Origin: Paragonimus westermani
Lineage: Eukaryota > Platyhelminthes > Trematoda > Plagiorchiida > Troglotrematidae
Assembly (NCBI GenBank): GCA_008508345.1
Contig: QNGE01000132.1
Location: forward strand, 314,479 to 378,478
Direction of reading: 5' to 3'
DNA: 64,000 bases
The notes beneath the pieces are model-generated. The model made no database searches. It was not told the DNA's origin and saw nothing but the letters and a program-made list of their open reading frames with translations. The position numbers and the translations under genes were made by a program. Within the stretch, counting starts at the first letter, position 1, and each line of letters starts with the position of its first letter. Positions 47,521 through 60,439 of this stretch are shown in pieces.

Positions 47521-48032
47521 CTGAATCAAGACGATCAACTCGTTCGTACTTATCCCAACTTATCGGAATGACATAAACAGTTTCAACCTATCGCGCAAGA
47601 TTGAAGATGACAATATCAAACGAACCATTTTCACGACCCGAACTACAACCTACTGGACGACATGAAAATTCTCCGAAATCTACCTGTTTTTCAACTTTTT
47701 TTGAAGGTGAAATGTGTATTTCTGGAGAAAGACACATTCTTATCGCAGGGTCAAATGAGGTGCACAATAGACCGAACTACTCGATAATACATGAAAGCAC
47801 ACTGACAAATTCAAATATCTGTAAGTTGTTCCAGACTTTGTGATATCATGCTAGAATGTAATTACACTTTTAACATACTTAGGAATTACTGGTGCGTGAG
47901 CACATTCCATTTAGCATGGAATAGCTCGTATGATCTCAGCATGCAGTTTACAGATGGTCGTGTTCTCAAAATGAGCAAACCATCGAGAACTCCTAGAGCT
48001 GTTGACCATATTGTCCCACCTAGTAACGAGAC
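47521..48032. other. No gene recognised
   Basis: Two plus-strand frames (47601-47843 and 47848-48126), the second overlapping the repeat copy. Neither has a recognisable domain. Confidence 0.5.
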
Positions 48033-48136
48033 TGATAAACAGTGTGAGAATAACACAAAGTTATCAGCAAGTTGTAATACTCTACGTTTCAATCACCTCG
48101 GGTGGCCTTTCTCAAGAATGTTGTAGTCGAAATCAC
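48033..48136 (-). repeat. Copy D of ~100-bp hammerhead-like repeat
   Basis: Minus-strand reading has TTGAGAAAGGCCACCCGAGG, then TGATTGAAACGTAGAGTATT and ends near CTGTTTATC. The core shows C-to-T and G-to-A changes relative to the best copy. Confidence 0.8.
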
Positions 48137-48155
48137 ACTCACTGAATATGATGAC

Positions 48156-48203
48156 GCCCAAACTGTTTGACTTCATAGTACTAAATTTTTTGCAGGTATC
48201 TTA
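48156..48203 (+). repeat. Flank sequence shared with 62124-62175
   Basis: CCCAAACTGTTTGACTTCAT through GGTATCTTAG closely matches CCCAAAACGTGTTTGACTTT through GGATATCTTAAG next to copy B at 62.1 kb. The orientation is the same although the adjacent hammerhead-like repeat is inverted. Confidence 0.7.
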
Positions 48204-49371
48204 GAGCATCGGGAGTGTTATTCACACAACTTTTATCGGACAAAATCATGAGTCCTTTGCTTATTTTCTGTCCCAGTATGAACCCTTTTTAAAACCTTTC
48301 CTCTTACTGCAGCTGAATAAGGCTGGCGTGTTTTAATCCAACACACATTTTACGTGATCGTCTACTTCCAAAAATCTCCGTTGCCAACCAGCTTCGAACG
48401 TCAGTGCTTTTGTAAGATATCAGTCAAATGACTTCCAGGAGTTCACATCATGTCGGTCTTGATTTTCTTGTGCCGATCAAACCAATTGATGCACAACATC
48501 AGTTCAGCCATAGTTACCTACTTGCATCACACGCCGCATGGTTTTGAAGAAAAGATTGGCAAGAGGAGAGAAAATATACGTGATCAGCTGAAAAAACAGA
48601 CGCTTTCACAACAACAATTCCTTTGTGATTTAACCACGGTAACTTCAGCTGCACCAACCTGGAATCAACTTGGTCTCCTCAAGAAGCAGCAGGGTAAAAT
48701 AAAAACTAACCAAGTTGTCCTGTTTACAAGAACAATATCGCTTCGCTTGATTGTGCATGCAAAAACTGGCGGGATAGCGAATAAAATGTAAACACCTTCC
48801 CCATGGTGGAGCGGTTGGAATTCCGTTAAACTTCTTGTGGGACTTCTCCATATACGACCGAGCTGCATGAATAATCTGAATCAAGCTTTGAGTATGATTC
48901 TGTTTTTGTATGCACATATTTCACACTTTATACCGACCTTCGAAAAAGCGACATCATTCAATTAAAATGCCACAAAATCTAATAGATAGAAAACGACTGT
49001 AGCTTTATGTCCGGTTGACTTCGACAATGAGACGGGAATGCGTGATGGAGTTAGCCACTTAAGAATTCTTAAAATTCTCTACTTGGAGAAGGACTGACTG
49101 GGCTTAGCAATCATTTTCAAGCATGAGCTGTGTTATTTCTCTTTGTGTTGATATTATTCACCACGTGCTACGAAATCGCACGTAACGTTAAAAGAGGCTA
49201 CCCGCGATAGGTTTGAACTCAGTTGTTCAAAATACATATCTGTCCACTCCAGAGGAAAAAATCAGACAGCAGGTTATTTCGCTAAACCACAAAAATTATG
49301 CGTAACCTAACTTTCATCACAGGTCAAAAATCTCCCTTGTCTTTCTACTATATATATATATATATATATAT
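48204..49371. other. No gene recognised
   Basis: The 113-codon plus-strand frame at 48450-48791 has no domain I recognise and overlapping antisense frames. An AT microsatellite lies at 49347-49372. Confidence 0.5.
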
Positions 49372-49640
49372 GTCAGTCACTAACATACCGTAATCCTAGA
49401 ATACCCAGTTCTGTCGTAGGCAGTTCTAACATATCTTTTTCGTAGCGCTAAGAAGATGGAAACTTGTAGATGCCAACATTTCATATTGCCCCTTCAGTAC
49501 CAAATAACAATAACCGGGAACATACATAACAGACACTGATGAGATGGGGGGTGAAGAATAAAATAGCAAATGGGGTGGATAACGACAAGACAGAACTATT
49601 AAGTCCATAGGAGTCTAAGACGAATTCCCGTTAATTCATG
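49372..49640 (-). mobile_element. PLE 3' flank in inverted orientation (5' boundary of the PLE at 49.6-52.1 kb)
   Basis: On the minus strand this reads ACTCCTATGGACTTAATAGT, TCTGTCTTGTCGTTATCCAC, CCCATTTGCTATTTTATTCT, and later TACTGAAGGGGCAATATGAA. That is the same series as the 3' flank at 51885-52025 (+). It therefore forms an inverted terminal-repeat-like boundary for the neighbouring element. Confidence 0.75.
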
Positions 49641-52065
49641 CACGCATTGCTAGCCTGAAATGCAAGATTGCTCGAGAACGTGTGAAGATATATTTTCTAT
49701 CTGACTGTATATCAAAACGTCTTCATCCACGGCTTATTCTAAAATGTTTGAGAATAAGTGGATTGAAACCAAACACTGGGAACCTGAAACATATCAGCAC
49801 CGCTCATATTGAGATTGCACAATCGCGTATACTGGCATTACGTCATACCCTTCCTCTTTGTGTGCATCTTGTGAAGAACCTCCAGCTTCTCTGTCACATA
49901 AAGTTTGCTAACTTTTGCAAATTGGTTGTAAAATCGAACGAAGAAAGTGAGTCTAGAACGCATTCACAAGTCTTTGGAGGAATCAAAAGATGACCCATTC
50001 CCTCGAGATCTCAGTAAGTAAGTTGTGAACCTATCACCTATATCGCTAGATGTGCTACAGTTGGAAGCATTATCGCAGAACTCGATTACAAAATTCATTC
50101 AAATAAGCTAGACCGCATATCAACAGAAGCCCAATTTGGGAACCTTTTCACCCAGTTATCACATATGCATACTACCAGCTTGTCAAGCATAACTGGTTTA
50201 AAACAAAGCTGACTGACATGGCCTATGAGTTCATTATGACACCATCAAGAGATCAATGTGCTCTCACAACTCGTCATCTTGAATCGCTAAAAGACGTGAG
50301 GACTGAGAACGTTTTCGTGCTAGATAAACCTTGCAATGCCGTATTTGTGGATACTGAATGACGAAAGCAAATTCCAGCGTAACGACAAAGTAGAACATGT
50401 GAATGATATAGAGTGCCGAATAAATCGATAACATGATTTGCTGTTGCTACGTCGAGTAATTGATGAAAGTGCTTTTATTCTCTAAAACCCAGCGCTTCGT
50501 CAACACCGCAACTGTATAGCTTACCCAAAACACGCAAGTCTGGAATGTCATTCAGACCGGTTCTATCTATGAGCAATGCCCCAAAACATAAACTGTCTCG
50601 GTGGATGACACAGGCTCTGACCCCATTAAAACGAATATTCGATACATATAACGTCAAAGACAAATTCATTTTAATTAATGATCTGGACAAAGTCAACCTA
50701 GTAAACGTTCAATCACTGTTTACAAATGTTCCATTACATGAGACAATTGTATTTATATGCAATCTGATTGAGACTGAAGGCTTTGATACAAAAATTCCCA
50801 CGGATATGCCTAAACTGTCTCTATTGCTGTGTACAGAGAACAGCAGTTTCAGTTTTCAGAATAGGCCTTATTGACAAATAGACGGAGTCGCCATAGGGAG
50901 TCCGTTAAGACCGATGCTAGTGGATTTTTTATGCTGATGGTAGAAAAGCGAATTGCTCAAGACATTTCGTCACTGCCGTTCTACAAACATTACGTGGATG
51001 AAATCCACATGTTTACGATGAGATGGTGAATAGGTTAAACACATGTAATGCCAATCTAACAGTCACCTATGAGCTGGAAACGAGGTGATGCCTACTGTTT
51101 TTAGACATCCTCACCGGTCGCCAGGATGATGGTTCAGTAAGAAGATGTGTATATCGTAAGTCCACCTGGAATGGTCAGCACTCTCACTTCACAAGCTTTA
51201 CACCAATGAAGAACAAGCGAGCGTTGGTCAGAACACGGTTTTCACGTGTCTCAGACGCATTTGTTCACCAGAAAGTTTAGCTGAGAAACTTCGACTGCTT
51301 ACAACCACTTTGCAGGCTATCCGCTAAGATTAGTCAACAGACACAGCCGGCAAAGTATTGCAGGAGATAAGGTTCCTACTGCTGGAAAGAAGAAAGTTTA
51401 TATTGAACTACCATTTAAAGGTGTCGCTTCTTCACTTCTAACCACAAAACGTCTTGTCGCATCCATTGGGCGAACATACAATGCGGCTGAAATCATAGTC
51501 TTTGATCGAACTCGGAAGCTACCGTTTCCTTCAGTAAAGGGAGAGCAACTCACACTGTATTCATCAATTTGTGTGTAAATGCGGCGAAAGTTACATCGGC
51601 ACAACCGATAGGTGCTCGAACTTTAGGATGAAGTAGCATCTGCTGAAACGGATTCAGGTTGTGACTGTGCAGTCTACTTCCTTCGTCTCGAAGTCACGCA
51701 AACTTCCGGCCTCTTCTATCGCCAGACATAGGTTGGCCACCGGTCACCGGATTAATCCCGAAACAACATTCAGAATTATAGTGCGCTATGCTAATCTGCG
51801 TTTCCTGCGTTTTTCCTGAGGCGATCGCGACTAGTCGTCTCAAGCCAGCATTGTGTGCACAAAAACACTTATACGTAAGCCTTAGAATCCCATGGACCTA
51901 ACAATTCTGTCCTGTCGTTCTCCACCCCATTTGCTGTTTTATTCTCCACTCCCCACCCCACTAGTGCCATATATATGTTTCTGGTTAATGTGATTTGGTA
52001 GTGAAGAGCCAATACGAAATGCCAGTTTCCGTTTTCTTACTGTTGTGTTCAAATTTATGAAGGGA
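49640..52065 (+). mobile_element. Penelope-like element, nearly full length but degraded
   Basis: Blocks in order: SKRLHPRLILKCLRISGLKP at about 49706-49765 (N-terminal region), CALTTRHLESLKD at about 50260, and LYSLPKTRKSGMSFRPVLSM at about 50515-50574 (the YGLPKxHK block). VQSLFTNVPLHETIVFICNL (about 50709-50768) follows. Then come QIDGVAIGSPLRP at about 50873-50912 (DGVAMGSPL block), YVDEIHMF at 50990-51013 (catalytic YVDD with second Asp changed to Glu), FLDILTGRQDDGSVRRC at about 51098-51148 and YRKSTWNGQHSHFTSF at about 51151-51198. YIELPFKGVASSLLTTKRLV (about 51399-51458), CKCGESYIGTTDRC (about 51576-51618, GIY-YIG) and SSIARHRLATGHRINPE at about 51711-51760 complete it. The 3' flank runs to about 52.06 kb. 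It contains numerous stops and shifts, so it is inactive, but it is the only copy here with every region represented. Confidence 0.88.
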
Positions 52066-53307
52066 ACCAACTACTTCACATCTTTTCATTTTGCGAAAGT
52101 CACCGAATGTGTTCGCAGCAAGAGCTGATAGGAAGAACTTCATCTTCTGAAGTCAACGTTACAAACCTTTGGTGCCGTCCAATTTCCTGGCAAGTAATTC
52201 ACAAAATTGCGTAGTCCGAATTGCTCGCATTAGTTCAACCATCTTCGTGAATTACTATTGAAAATCTCCTTTTCTGTATCGTGTATATTTGATATGGCAA
52301 TCAATTTTTTCCTAACTACTACTGACGTTAATTTCTCCCGCAATAGATAATTCGCAATCGGGCTCTAATTCACTCTGTAGCACGAGGTTAGCGAAGTCCA
52401 TTATGACCGAGGTAAAACTAGGCAGATGAAATCTATTGGAACACTTTACGCACGTCACTTCCTGAACAAATCAACGGATTTGGGTTCGAAGACGTCAGTG
52501 TATCTGCCTGAAAAGATAAAGGTTGTCAATGAAGTAATTTTGCCGCATGTTAAATCGTTGAGCAGCCTGTGTAATTAGTTCAAATCTTATGATAATGTTA
52601 TTTTATTGGTTTCAGTTCACAATGCATTTGACAGAGTGAATGTTGACTTACTATCGGATTGCCTGTCTAGGTCACAACCAACTGAAAAACAACAGCAAGG
52701 TAGCACCACCTAGGGTAATTTAGCTGACAGTAAAAATTCACTAAAAGATTTCATCTACACTATGTATTATCATAGAGTTACTTTTCTTGTCGATCGAACA
52801 ATTGTCTCAAAAATGCATCATACACAATTGCAACACGGCGTCGCATTTTTTTCAACGCGTGACTGCTCACGGTTGGTCACGGGAGAAGAATCATACTTCG
52901 CTGCCCAAGTGTGAGTACCGCTGGCCAAATAGCCATAAACCACGTGCTATCCGCATCCCTTTCGGAGCAGTTAGAATGATCCCAACGAAGTGTTCCATCT
53001 GTTCTCAAGGTAAATATGTATCCTGGCGAAGACAGCCCGTTGGGCAGCTAACATGCCCTATTCATAGTAAACAAATGTAGGACAAAGCATGTACACCTCA
53101 TTCAGAGATCAAACTGGCTTGCCCGTCGGGCTGAAAGAACCAGCTGAAGATGAGAAAGGCACACCATATTCAAAAACGTGTCTTGTAATGTGATGGATTT
53201 TCTTCAGCATGGAGACCAATATACCAAAATTAGGAAATTCTAAATACAAAATTACCCACAAAAATAATGGAATTCAGAAGAATTAGAAGCAGTTTGTTTC
53301 TTGGATC
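52066..53307. other. No intact gene; possible trace of LINE RT
   Basis: The plus-strand text VHNAFDRVNVDLLSDCLS at 52615-52668 resembles the RT block KAFDxVNHxLLLxKL, but neighbouring blocks are missing. The rest is featureless. Confidence 0.35.
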
Positions 53308-53678
53308 AAATTGAATAAAAAAGTGGTAGGATGTAAATTATGTGATTTTTCTCCAAAGTAACATTTCGTACATTCTGATCACACATGAGAATGTTACTAA
53401 TTTTAAACACTGGGATTAGGTACTATTAGGATGGAAGCCATGGCTTAAGGGATTAGACAGACAGACACGGAAATGAAGATTACAAATTTGGAAATGCTGG
53501 CTACCAGGATAGCCGCAACGTCAACACAAACTGCTTTTGAACACACAGGGGGGATTCCGACGTCTGATAGCCAAAGCCTCAAAAAAATTGGAGTATGCGT
53601 TTCCGGTGGCTCTAAAAGTCACGCACAATGCAACACAAACCTTGACTCCATGTCCTGTCTGAATTAACTGTTTTGTTA
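53308..53678 (+). repeat. Left arm of ~370-bp inverted repeat
   Basis: Starts near GTGGTAGGATGTAAATTATG and ends at TTAACTGTTTTGTTA. The reverse complement of 54225-54595 matches it with roughly ten differences seen by eye. An open frame reading ATSTQTAFEHTGGIPTSDSQ lies inside but is unrecognised. Confidence 0.88.
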
Positions 53679-54224
53679 ATGATGACACTGGATGCCACCC
53701 GTCGGACTGTATGCACGTCCCTGGCGTTTCTAGTTTAACTACCATTCACGTGGAAAAGTGCTCCTTGATATGAAAAGCTAGTTGACGGTTTTTTCTCTCT
53801 ATGTAGCTGAAATTGCAACTGCACGAATGTTTGTGTAAAGATTGGAATTTGACAAACGTAGCCTGTTAGTTCGAAGCCGAGGAGACTTGTAAGGCCCCGG
53901 TTCACATAGCTGTACAGCGTTATATGATCTGGCTACAGCAGCTGTTAAACTTTCTTTTGTCACTGTTGACCAGCCGCCACCTGGAAACGAGGGTTCCAAG
54001 TACAACTTCTACTTTGGTATCTTCGTTTCCTGTATCCTTGGAGTAATGACACTAGTATAATTTTTCATATATTGCACGGTTACCCGTTAGCGTACATCGT
54101 TGTTGTGAGTGTGTCTAATTCTTCTGCCTGATCTTCTGTTCGCAGTCTCTGCGCTCAGTGAAAGAGCGCTCAGACTAGTCTTCTCTTATATTGGACCGGA
54201 CAGAAGTCTTTGAGTAGATTTCCG
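53679..54224. other. Spacer of the ~370-bp inverted repeat
   Basis: 546 bases of single-copy sequence. The minus-strand frame at 53799-54005 has no recognisable domain. With the arms this makes a ~1.29-kb foldback unit; no target-site duplication is evident. Confidence 0.6.
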
Positions 54225-54595
54225 TAACAAACAGTTAATTCAGACAGGACATGGAGTCAAGGTTTGTGTTGCATTGTCCATGACTTTTAGAGCCACCGGA
54301 AACGCATACTCCAATTTTTTTGAGGCTTTGGCTATCAGACGTCGGAATCCCCCCTGTGTGTTCAAAAGCAGTTTGTGTTGACGTTGCGGCTATCCTGGTA
54401 GCCAGCATTTCCAAATTTGTAATCTTTATTTCCGTGTTTGTCTGTCTAATCCCTTAAGCCATGGCTTCCATCCTAATAATACCTAATCCTAGTGTTTAAA
54501 ATTAGTAACATTCTCATGTGTGATCAGAATGTACGAAATGTTACTTTGGAGAAAAATCACATAATTTACATCCTATCACTGCCCTATTCAAATGT
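54225..54595 (-). repeat. Right arm of ~370-bp inverted repeat
   Basis: Begins TAACAAACAGTTAATTCAGA and ends near CATCCTATCACTGCCCTATT. Where the arms differ, many of the changes are transitions. Confidence 0.88.
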
Positions 54596-57500
54596 TGATA
54601 GTATGATTAGTTCAGTACGCAGACGCAACACACAAAAAAAAAACAGAAAAGTCCGTTGTACAGAATTTTTATAAGTAACGAAAAACAGAATAGCGAAACA
54701 ATGTCTCGTACCTCAGGTGAGCAACTGTGTAAAACGAGCATATTCTCAAATTAAACCATAGAAATTCACTGTTTGTTCAACTGGACTCTATGCGATACAT
54801 CCGTGTGTGGTTTCCATGCCACGCAGATACAATCTAGTAAAGGCTGGTTGTCAGGTTCGTCAACCACCTGACTTTCATTACTTCGGAAGAGTACGGCTTG
54901 TTCTGCATGTCCCGTTGATTCTAACCCTTCGAATGAGAATATTTGACTCGTTGGGAGAAGGTGCTGATGGCAGTTTTGGATTTTGTAGATTGAAATGACT
55001 TGTCAAAAACAGCTTACTGTAGCTCATGTAACAATTTAAGTCCACTCTGGAAAGGCTAATTGTATACGGTCATGCAAGTGGATGTCAGATCACTTCAATA
55101 CTGAAAATACTTCTATCTTGACGAATAAAATGTATCTAGTGGTTATTCTGTCGCAGAGTATCTATGAAGTGTGAGTGAAATTTTGACGAATGGGGTACAC
55201 TTATACAAAATATGGTAATAGTTTGTCCTACCTAGATTGATTGCTCAGTCCTAACGATGACCGGGTAATCAGTTTAATCCGAACGATCACATTGAAACGA
55301 TTATGAAATAGGCTGCGTTAATGACGCATTCCGATACATATACACTGTGAAAAATCGGATGGGCAGTTGAGAGCAATGCATTTCTGTGAGGTTTCATGCA
55401 CCTTCCGTCAGTCGTTTGCCGTCTGAACTATACCTGTTGTAGATTATCGCTGTCCAGGTGCGTTGATTTCAGTCTTTATATTGTTAAAATTGAAATTCCT
55501 CTCCGACTCAAGCTAGTCCACACATTAGTAAGAAGCGCAAATCAATTGCCAAAAATATGTGACTAAGTTCCTCTAGAAATGGTTGACTTATGAATAGTAC
55601 CGGGATACATAATTACAAATGGACAGTTGAGAGTAATTCTTTTCGTATAAGTGCCAAGTGTAATACACATTCCTGAGAACTACGTGTCTTGGCTCACTTG
55701 GACCCTTTCAATGCTTGCACTGGTAAAAATGGACAGACTGAAACGACTTAAAAATTTTGACCAGCAATATACTCTTGTCATCAGCTCAGTGAGCATCGTT
55801 GAGAAGAGAATGTGTTAAATTACGTGAGACCAGCGCAGTCGTTGAGAGTCAGCAGATCTTCGAACATCTCGTGAAAAATAAACCCTTTCAAGCAAGCGCA
55901 CCTTTCAAACAAACGTTTGAACTTGTGCTATATGACAAATTTCTCAGCATCGCGAACACTTCGATTAACTCACCTCCGCTTCGGTCCACCCATCTAGTTT
56001 TTCTGTAGTGTCAACCAAGGGTAATCGGTAGTGCCGTCTTCGCGTGAACTGTCAACGTAACGACCACACTAGTTTATACCTTGACAAAACTAATATACTT
56101 CAGAACACTCGAGCACACGACTTCCTTCGCATTATAACGATGAGGTCCAAATTGTTCACCTCCATGCAATACTATCCACCTTGAACCATCCAAATGAGTA
56201 TGCTATTGGAGCATCAGATTTAGTCACGCTGAATCGTTTGCTTTGAACATTGTAGCAGACAAGTGGAGCCTGTTAGTAACTAGTAAAGATGGACAACAAA
56301 CCTACGTTCTTTATCCGGGTAGGTTACTTTTGTACCAAACAGGAAAAATGGGCCGCGCTGTAGCCTCGACATATTTCTTTCCACCAAATTGGTACAATGT
56401 TGGCAAACTTACCCCCAGGAAAAGTCTCGGCACGATACTGAAGATAAAAGCTCAATACAATTTAATTATTGAAGAATAGCTTAGGAGTTCTAGAAGAGTT
56501 TCATGCTGTTATCTACCAGCCTACTTCCATCAGCTGTTCAGACAAATTATCATCAACAAGACGATAACCTAAACCAGATGTTCTGGAACTCTTTATTGAC
56601 AAACCCAGTGTATTAAGGCAGGTCTGGGGACATTGTGAAAAGGCTTGCACTCGATTACCTGGTATTAGGATCTGACAAACCGCATGTCAAATTGGAGGTC
56701 CTGCCACATCCACCTGAACAGTTGATTATGCAGCCTATCCGAAAGAGAAGTTCGAAAATGTCAGTGAAGTTGTGAACTGAAGATGGGGAAAGAACGCGCA
56801 AGGTTGCCTCAGAAAACTACACAAACAAACCTATTTATGTGATTTAGGCAGCTTTCGTCTGCTTCTTTAGCTAATAGTGGAAAGCAGTCGAAGGATCAAC
56901 ATTACCTCCAACATGCCTTTGATCGGGTAAATCGAAGAAGGCGATAGAACTATGCAAAAAGTGGGACACGCGACAAAACCATGTCACTTAACATCCACTC
57001 ACACATGAACCTATGACGCTGCGTCACTTACATCGAAAGTGAAGACACAGTCATTAGTGGAGCTTGTGGAACTTTCATTAATGCCAATATTATTGTTATG
57101 TAAACGGTAAAGAAAATGCTGTTAGTGTCGCCAGACAACAAGTAGTGGGCCTTCAATGTTAATCCAAGGAGTGATCACATTGACAGTTGTACCTGGCAGC
57201 ACTATAGACTGGCTAACAATAGAGACAGCGCACAAACTCTTGCTGGAGGCGCTTGTAAAATTAGACCCACAACGTTTGTTTCGTTGCGTTGAGGCTCAAA
57301 TTGAAGAGCCTACAACATGGGAAGTTAATTTCGTGGACAAATATGTGTGAACAAAAGATGGATGGAGGATAAATTAACATTGAGTCATGTGTTTGGCTCA
57401 TCTTGTACGTAACTGTGGCTAAAGAACCAGTGGACACTGTCAAAGATAAACGCAACAGAACTCAATTATAGCAAGATTGTCACGTGTTCAACTGGCCTTG

Positions 57501-59159
57501 GTTGAACTCTAACGAATCCAGGCTGAATAAGTAGTACGAAGCATTTGAGAGGGTAATTGCCAAGCTGGATGTGAAGGAACATTAAACAATATAAAAAGGG
57601 AGTGCAGACGATCACTAACAGGGTTCTAGGAATGTCATTCATCTTTTCAGTCGTCCGTGGATTAAAATCATTGAAAAGTGCCATACCATAGGTTAAAAAT
57701 AAATCATGGTCGACTAGATGGGTATTAGTCGCCTCTGTCAGCACAGCCAAATTACTTCTGATAACCAGATCAGTTTTTTGAGAAGCAATGGTCAATTTTC
57801 AGAAGAAATTCACAATCATCTCAGATGCCCACTTGCATGATGCAACTGAAAACACAAGAGATATGTTCAGTGTGGCTAACGCCTAAATACAATGTGAACA
57901 TGTGTAGCATCAGAAACTAGAATGATGAAGAGCTTGATCAGTAAATGAGAAGTAACGAAGTCAACTGATTAAACGTCAGTATCCACAAATCTGGAATTCC
58001 ACAGTTTGGAGCGGGGTTGTCCTATATGAATAATCAATGCAGTTTTACATTGGACGTTCGACTTTTTGCAGACCTAATCCAATGGAGTATTATATGAAGC
58101 ATTCAGAACCCCCTCAGTATGCTCGAAAAACTTGCATACAACAGCGTTCCAAAGCCTGAGAGCTGAATTTAATAAGATAGGGGCAGAATACCTCTGATGG
58201 TTTAGATATGATCGCGTGCAAATGTCACGTCAATGCGACGTACATTCTGCTTCCTTACTGTTCATTGTCCTTTCTGCGGTGAACATCCAAATTTCCACAA
58301 GAAAACTGCAGACTCCCATCCCCAACTAACATCAACTTAAACAAGGTGCGACAATTCCGTATGGTTGTGTTCGTAACGTTCGAGTATTACAATCGGTCAG
58401 AAGGAGGGTGTATAGATGGGTGGGATCACAAACACAGAAGAAAGTAAACACTTGAGTAGAAGACAATATGAGTTGCACAGTAGGTCACGCGAATCACTGA
58501 TTTTCTGAATGGTCACATGCACAAATATATGTGCCGGTCTATTGTCCCCAGTGCAGAAGAAAGAACACAGCGTTACCAAACGACCTAAGTAGAAAAATGC
58601 GTTATGTTGTTGTGCTCTGGTGCATGTTCGAGCAGCCACGACTGATCTGCTCATGTCTACAAGGATCGAAACCATTCGTTTAAGGTCAATCTAACTAACT
58701 CGATTCTCAGGACATACAGACTGGAATTAAAACCGTTAGTCTATTTGTTTTGATTTACGAAGAGGCATGGCAAGCGCCCAGATGTGTTATCACTATAATC
58801 CGACATATCCAAAAATTCGAAATACTTGAAATCAATCGGAATACATTGGCACAACAATTTTTTCTTAATCAAAACTATCGGTTAGAATGAGTGGTAGGGT
58901 TGGTAATCCGTCAACTCACGAGCAATAGTTTAATGCACAGAAAAATCAAATACGTGAGCGTTAACAAATCGACCACTAAATTCGAATAGGACTAAAATTA
59001 CCAAATCTATCCCATATCCAGTTTGAACATGTAGCAGGCACGTATATTGTGATACAGGACCTCAAGCAATATTGCCTATGTAACACGTTCGTCGGTGTAT
59101 CCTTGAAAACACTTGTTACTAAATCAACGTTTCATACCGAACGTCTATGATCATATCTA
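54596..59159. other. No gene recognised
   Basis: Frames up to 109 codons (57466-57795 minus) without domains. A plus-strand LQHAFDRVNRRRR at about 56906-56944 again resembles an RT block but stands alone. 56243-56479 (+, 78 codons) reads GRAVASTYFFPPNWYNVGK and is unrecognised. Confidence 0.45.
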
Positions 59160-59390
59160 GATTATTAATTCAAATAATGTAGACAGATGTAGACCTAAAC
59201 TGTTGAAAACCACGCTACGTGAATTGGCCACTGGGAGGTGACACCCACTAGAGCCAGTAATTTGTGTTATCATTGCTGGTAGATGAGCAAATAATTGCAC
59301 GTAGCAAGTGGTGACTGTGAGGGCTGGAATCAAACCGGCACATCCTTCCATCGATCTGATGGTCATTGCTAATTTTGGATCTGTTCAACT
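59160..59390 (-). repeat. Possible tRNA-derived SINE-like segment
   Basis: On the minus strand, TTAGCAATGACCATCAGATC is followed about 35 bases later by CCGGTTTGATTCCAGCC, close to a B box (GGTTCGANNCC with C to T). A downstream body with CACCTCCCAGTGGCCAATTC follows. No poly(A) tail or flanking duplication is seen. Confidence 0.35.
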
Positions 59391-60439
59391 GTACTAGCCC
59401 GACAGTGTTGCCGTTTATTCCAACGCATCATTATTTGAGACAAGTTAAAATCGATCGAAAGAATTCAGTTGCGGATGGTACGTTCAGTTCTGAACAGCAT
59501 GACAAATCCGATGCTATAGCTCACTTTCTTGTCACTTTCAACTGGCAAGAAAGCTGGCCCAATTCATGGACGTTGATGCGAACGGCAACGCGACTGAGTA
59601 CAGGGAATAGAAGCGACCCAGCTTTCTGGTTGGAATGAACTGGTAATTGTCTATCACAGGCAAACTGACTGCACTCACTATTCACATTCACTGAAATTGC
59701 GACGAAGTGTTTGTAACATTTTGAATCCTTACTCGTGTTTGAGCTGATTCTGGCAATAGAGGAAGCGAAAGAGGGTTGAAAACATCAACCAGTGCCAAGG
59801 AAGTTTAACAGAGGCTTTTCCTCAGTGTTATTCTAAGAGACTGAGAGCATCTCGGAGTTTCACATTCAGGTGGTGCCAGTTCACTTAATTAGAACTGGGA
59901 AGACTCACAGTGATACGAGATGGTCAGTTTACTGGGAGTAAAACACAACAATACAACTGCCTCATTTCCATCTCGTAAAAGCCGACAGGGTTTCTTCTGG
60001 TTATTTATTTCACACAGAGAAAACTCTGGACTGTGAAAATGCCTGAAAATCGCCGCTTTTTTACAGTTCCCTTTCAGAAGCTTGAAAACATTTAAAACCG
60101 ATTCCATATTTCCACACTCAATCCCTAAATTGGAAAATGTGTACAGTTATTTTGTTGCCGAACCTTACTGATGTTTAGAAACTATGTCATTGATTTGAGT
60201 GCATACGAAGATTGGTAAATCATGCTATAATCCATTCACTTGGAAGTAATCAATATAGGCATGCATATATGTATGTAGTATTCCGCCTTTAAACCTAAGT
60301 GCGCAGCTTATACCTAAGACTTACTTTCGTACTCTTAGCAACGCACAGTGCGAGAAGACATTATGAGTACAAGGTCGGTTGTAAATGAGCCACCAATAAA
60401 AATTAATCGTGTAGCACCAACAATATATGGAAGAGTGAA
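59391..60439. other. No gene recognised
   Basis: A plus-strand frame at 59366-59638 (90 codons) and a minus-strand frame at 59889-60107 have no recognisable domain. Confidence 0.5.

Noticed and set aside
52615..52668. AFDRVNVDLL, an RT-like block, as evidence of a separate LINE
   Set aside because: Isolated 10-residue similarity without flanking blocks; kept only as a note in the surrounding stretch, together with AFDRVN near 56.92 kb.
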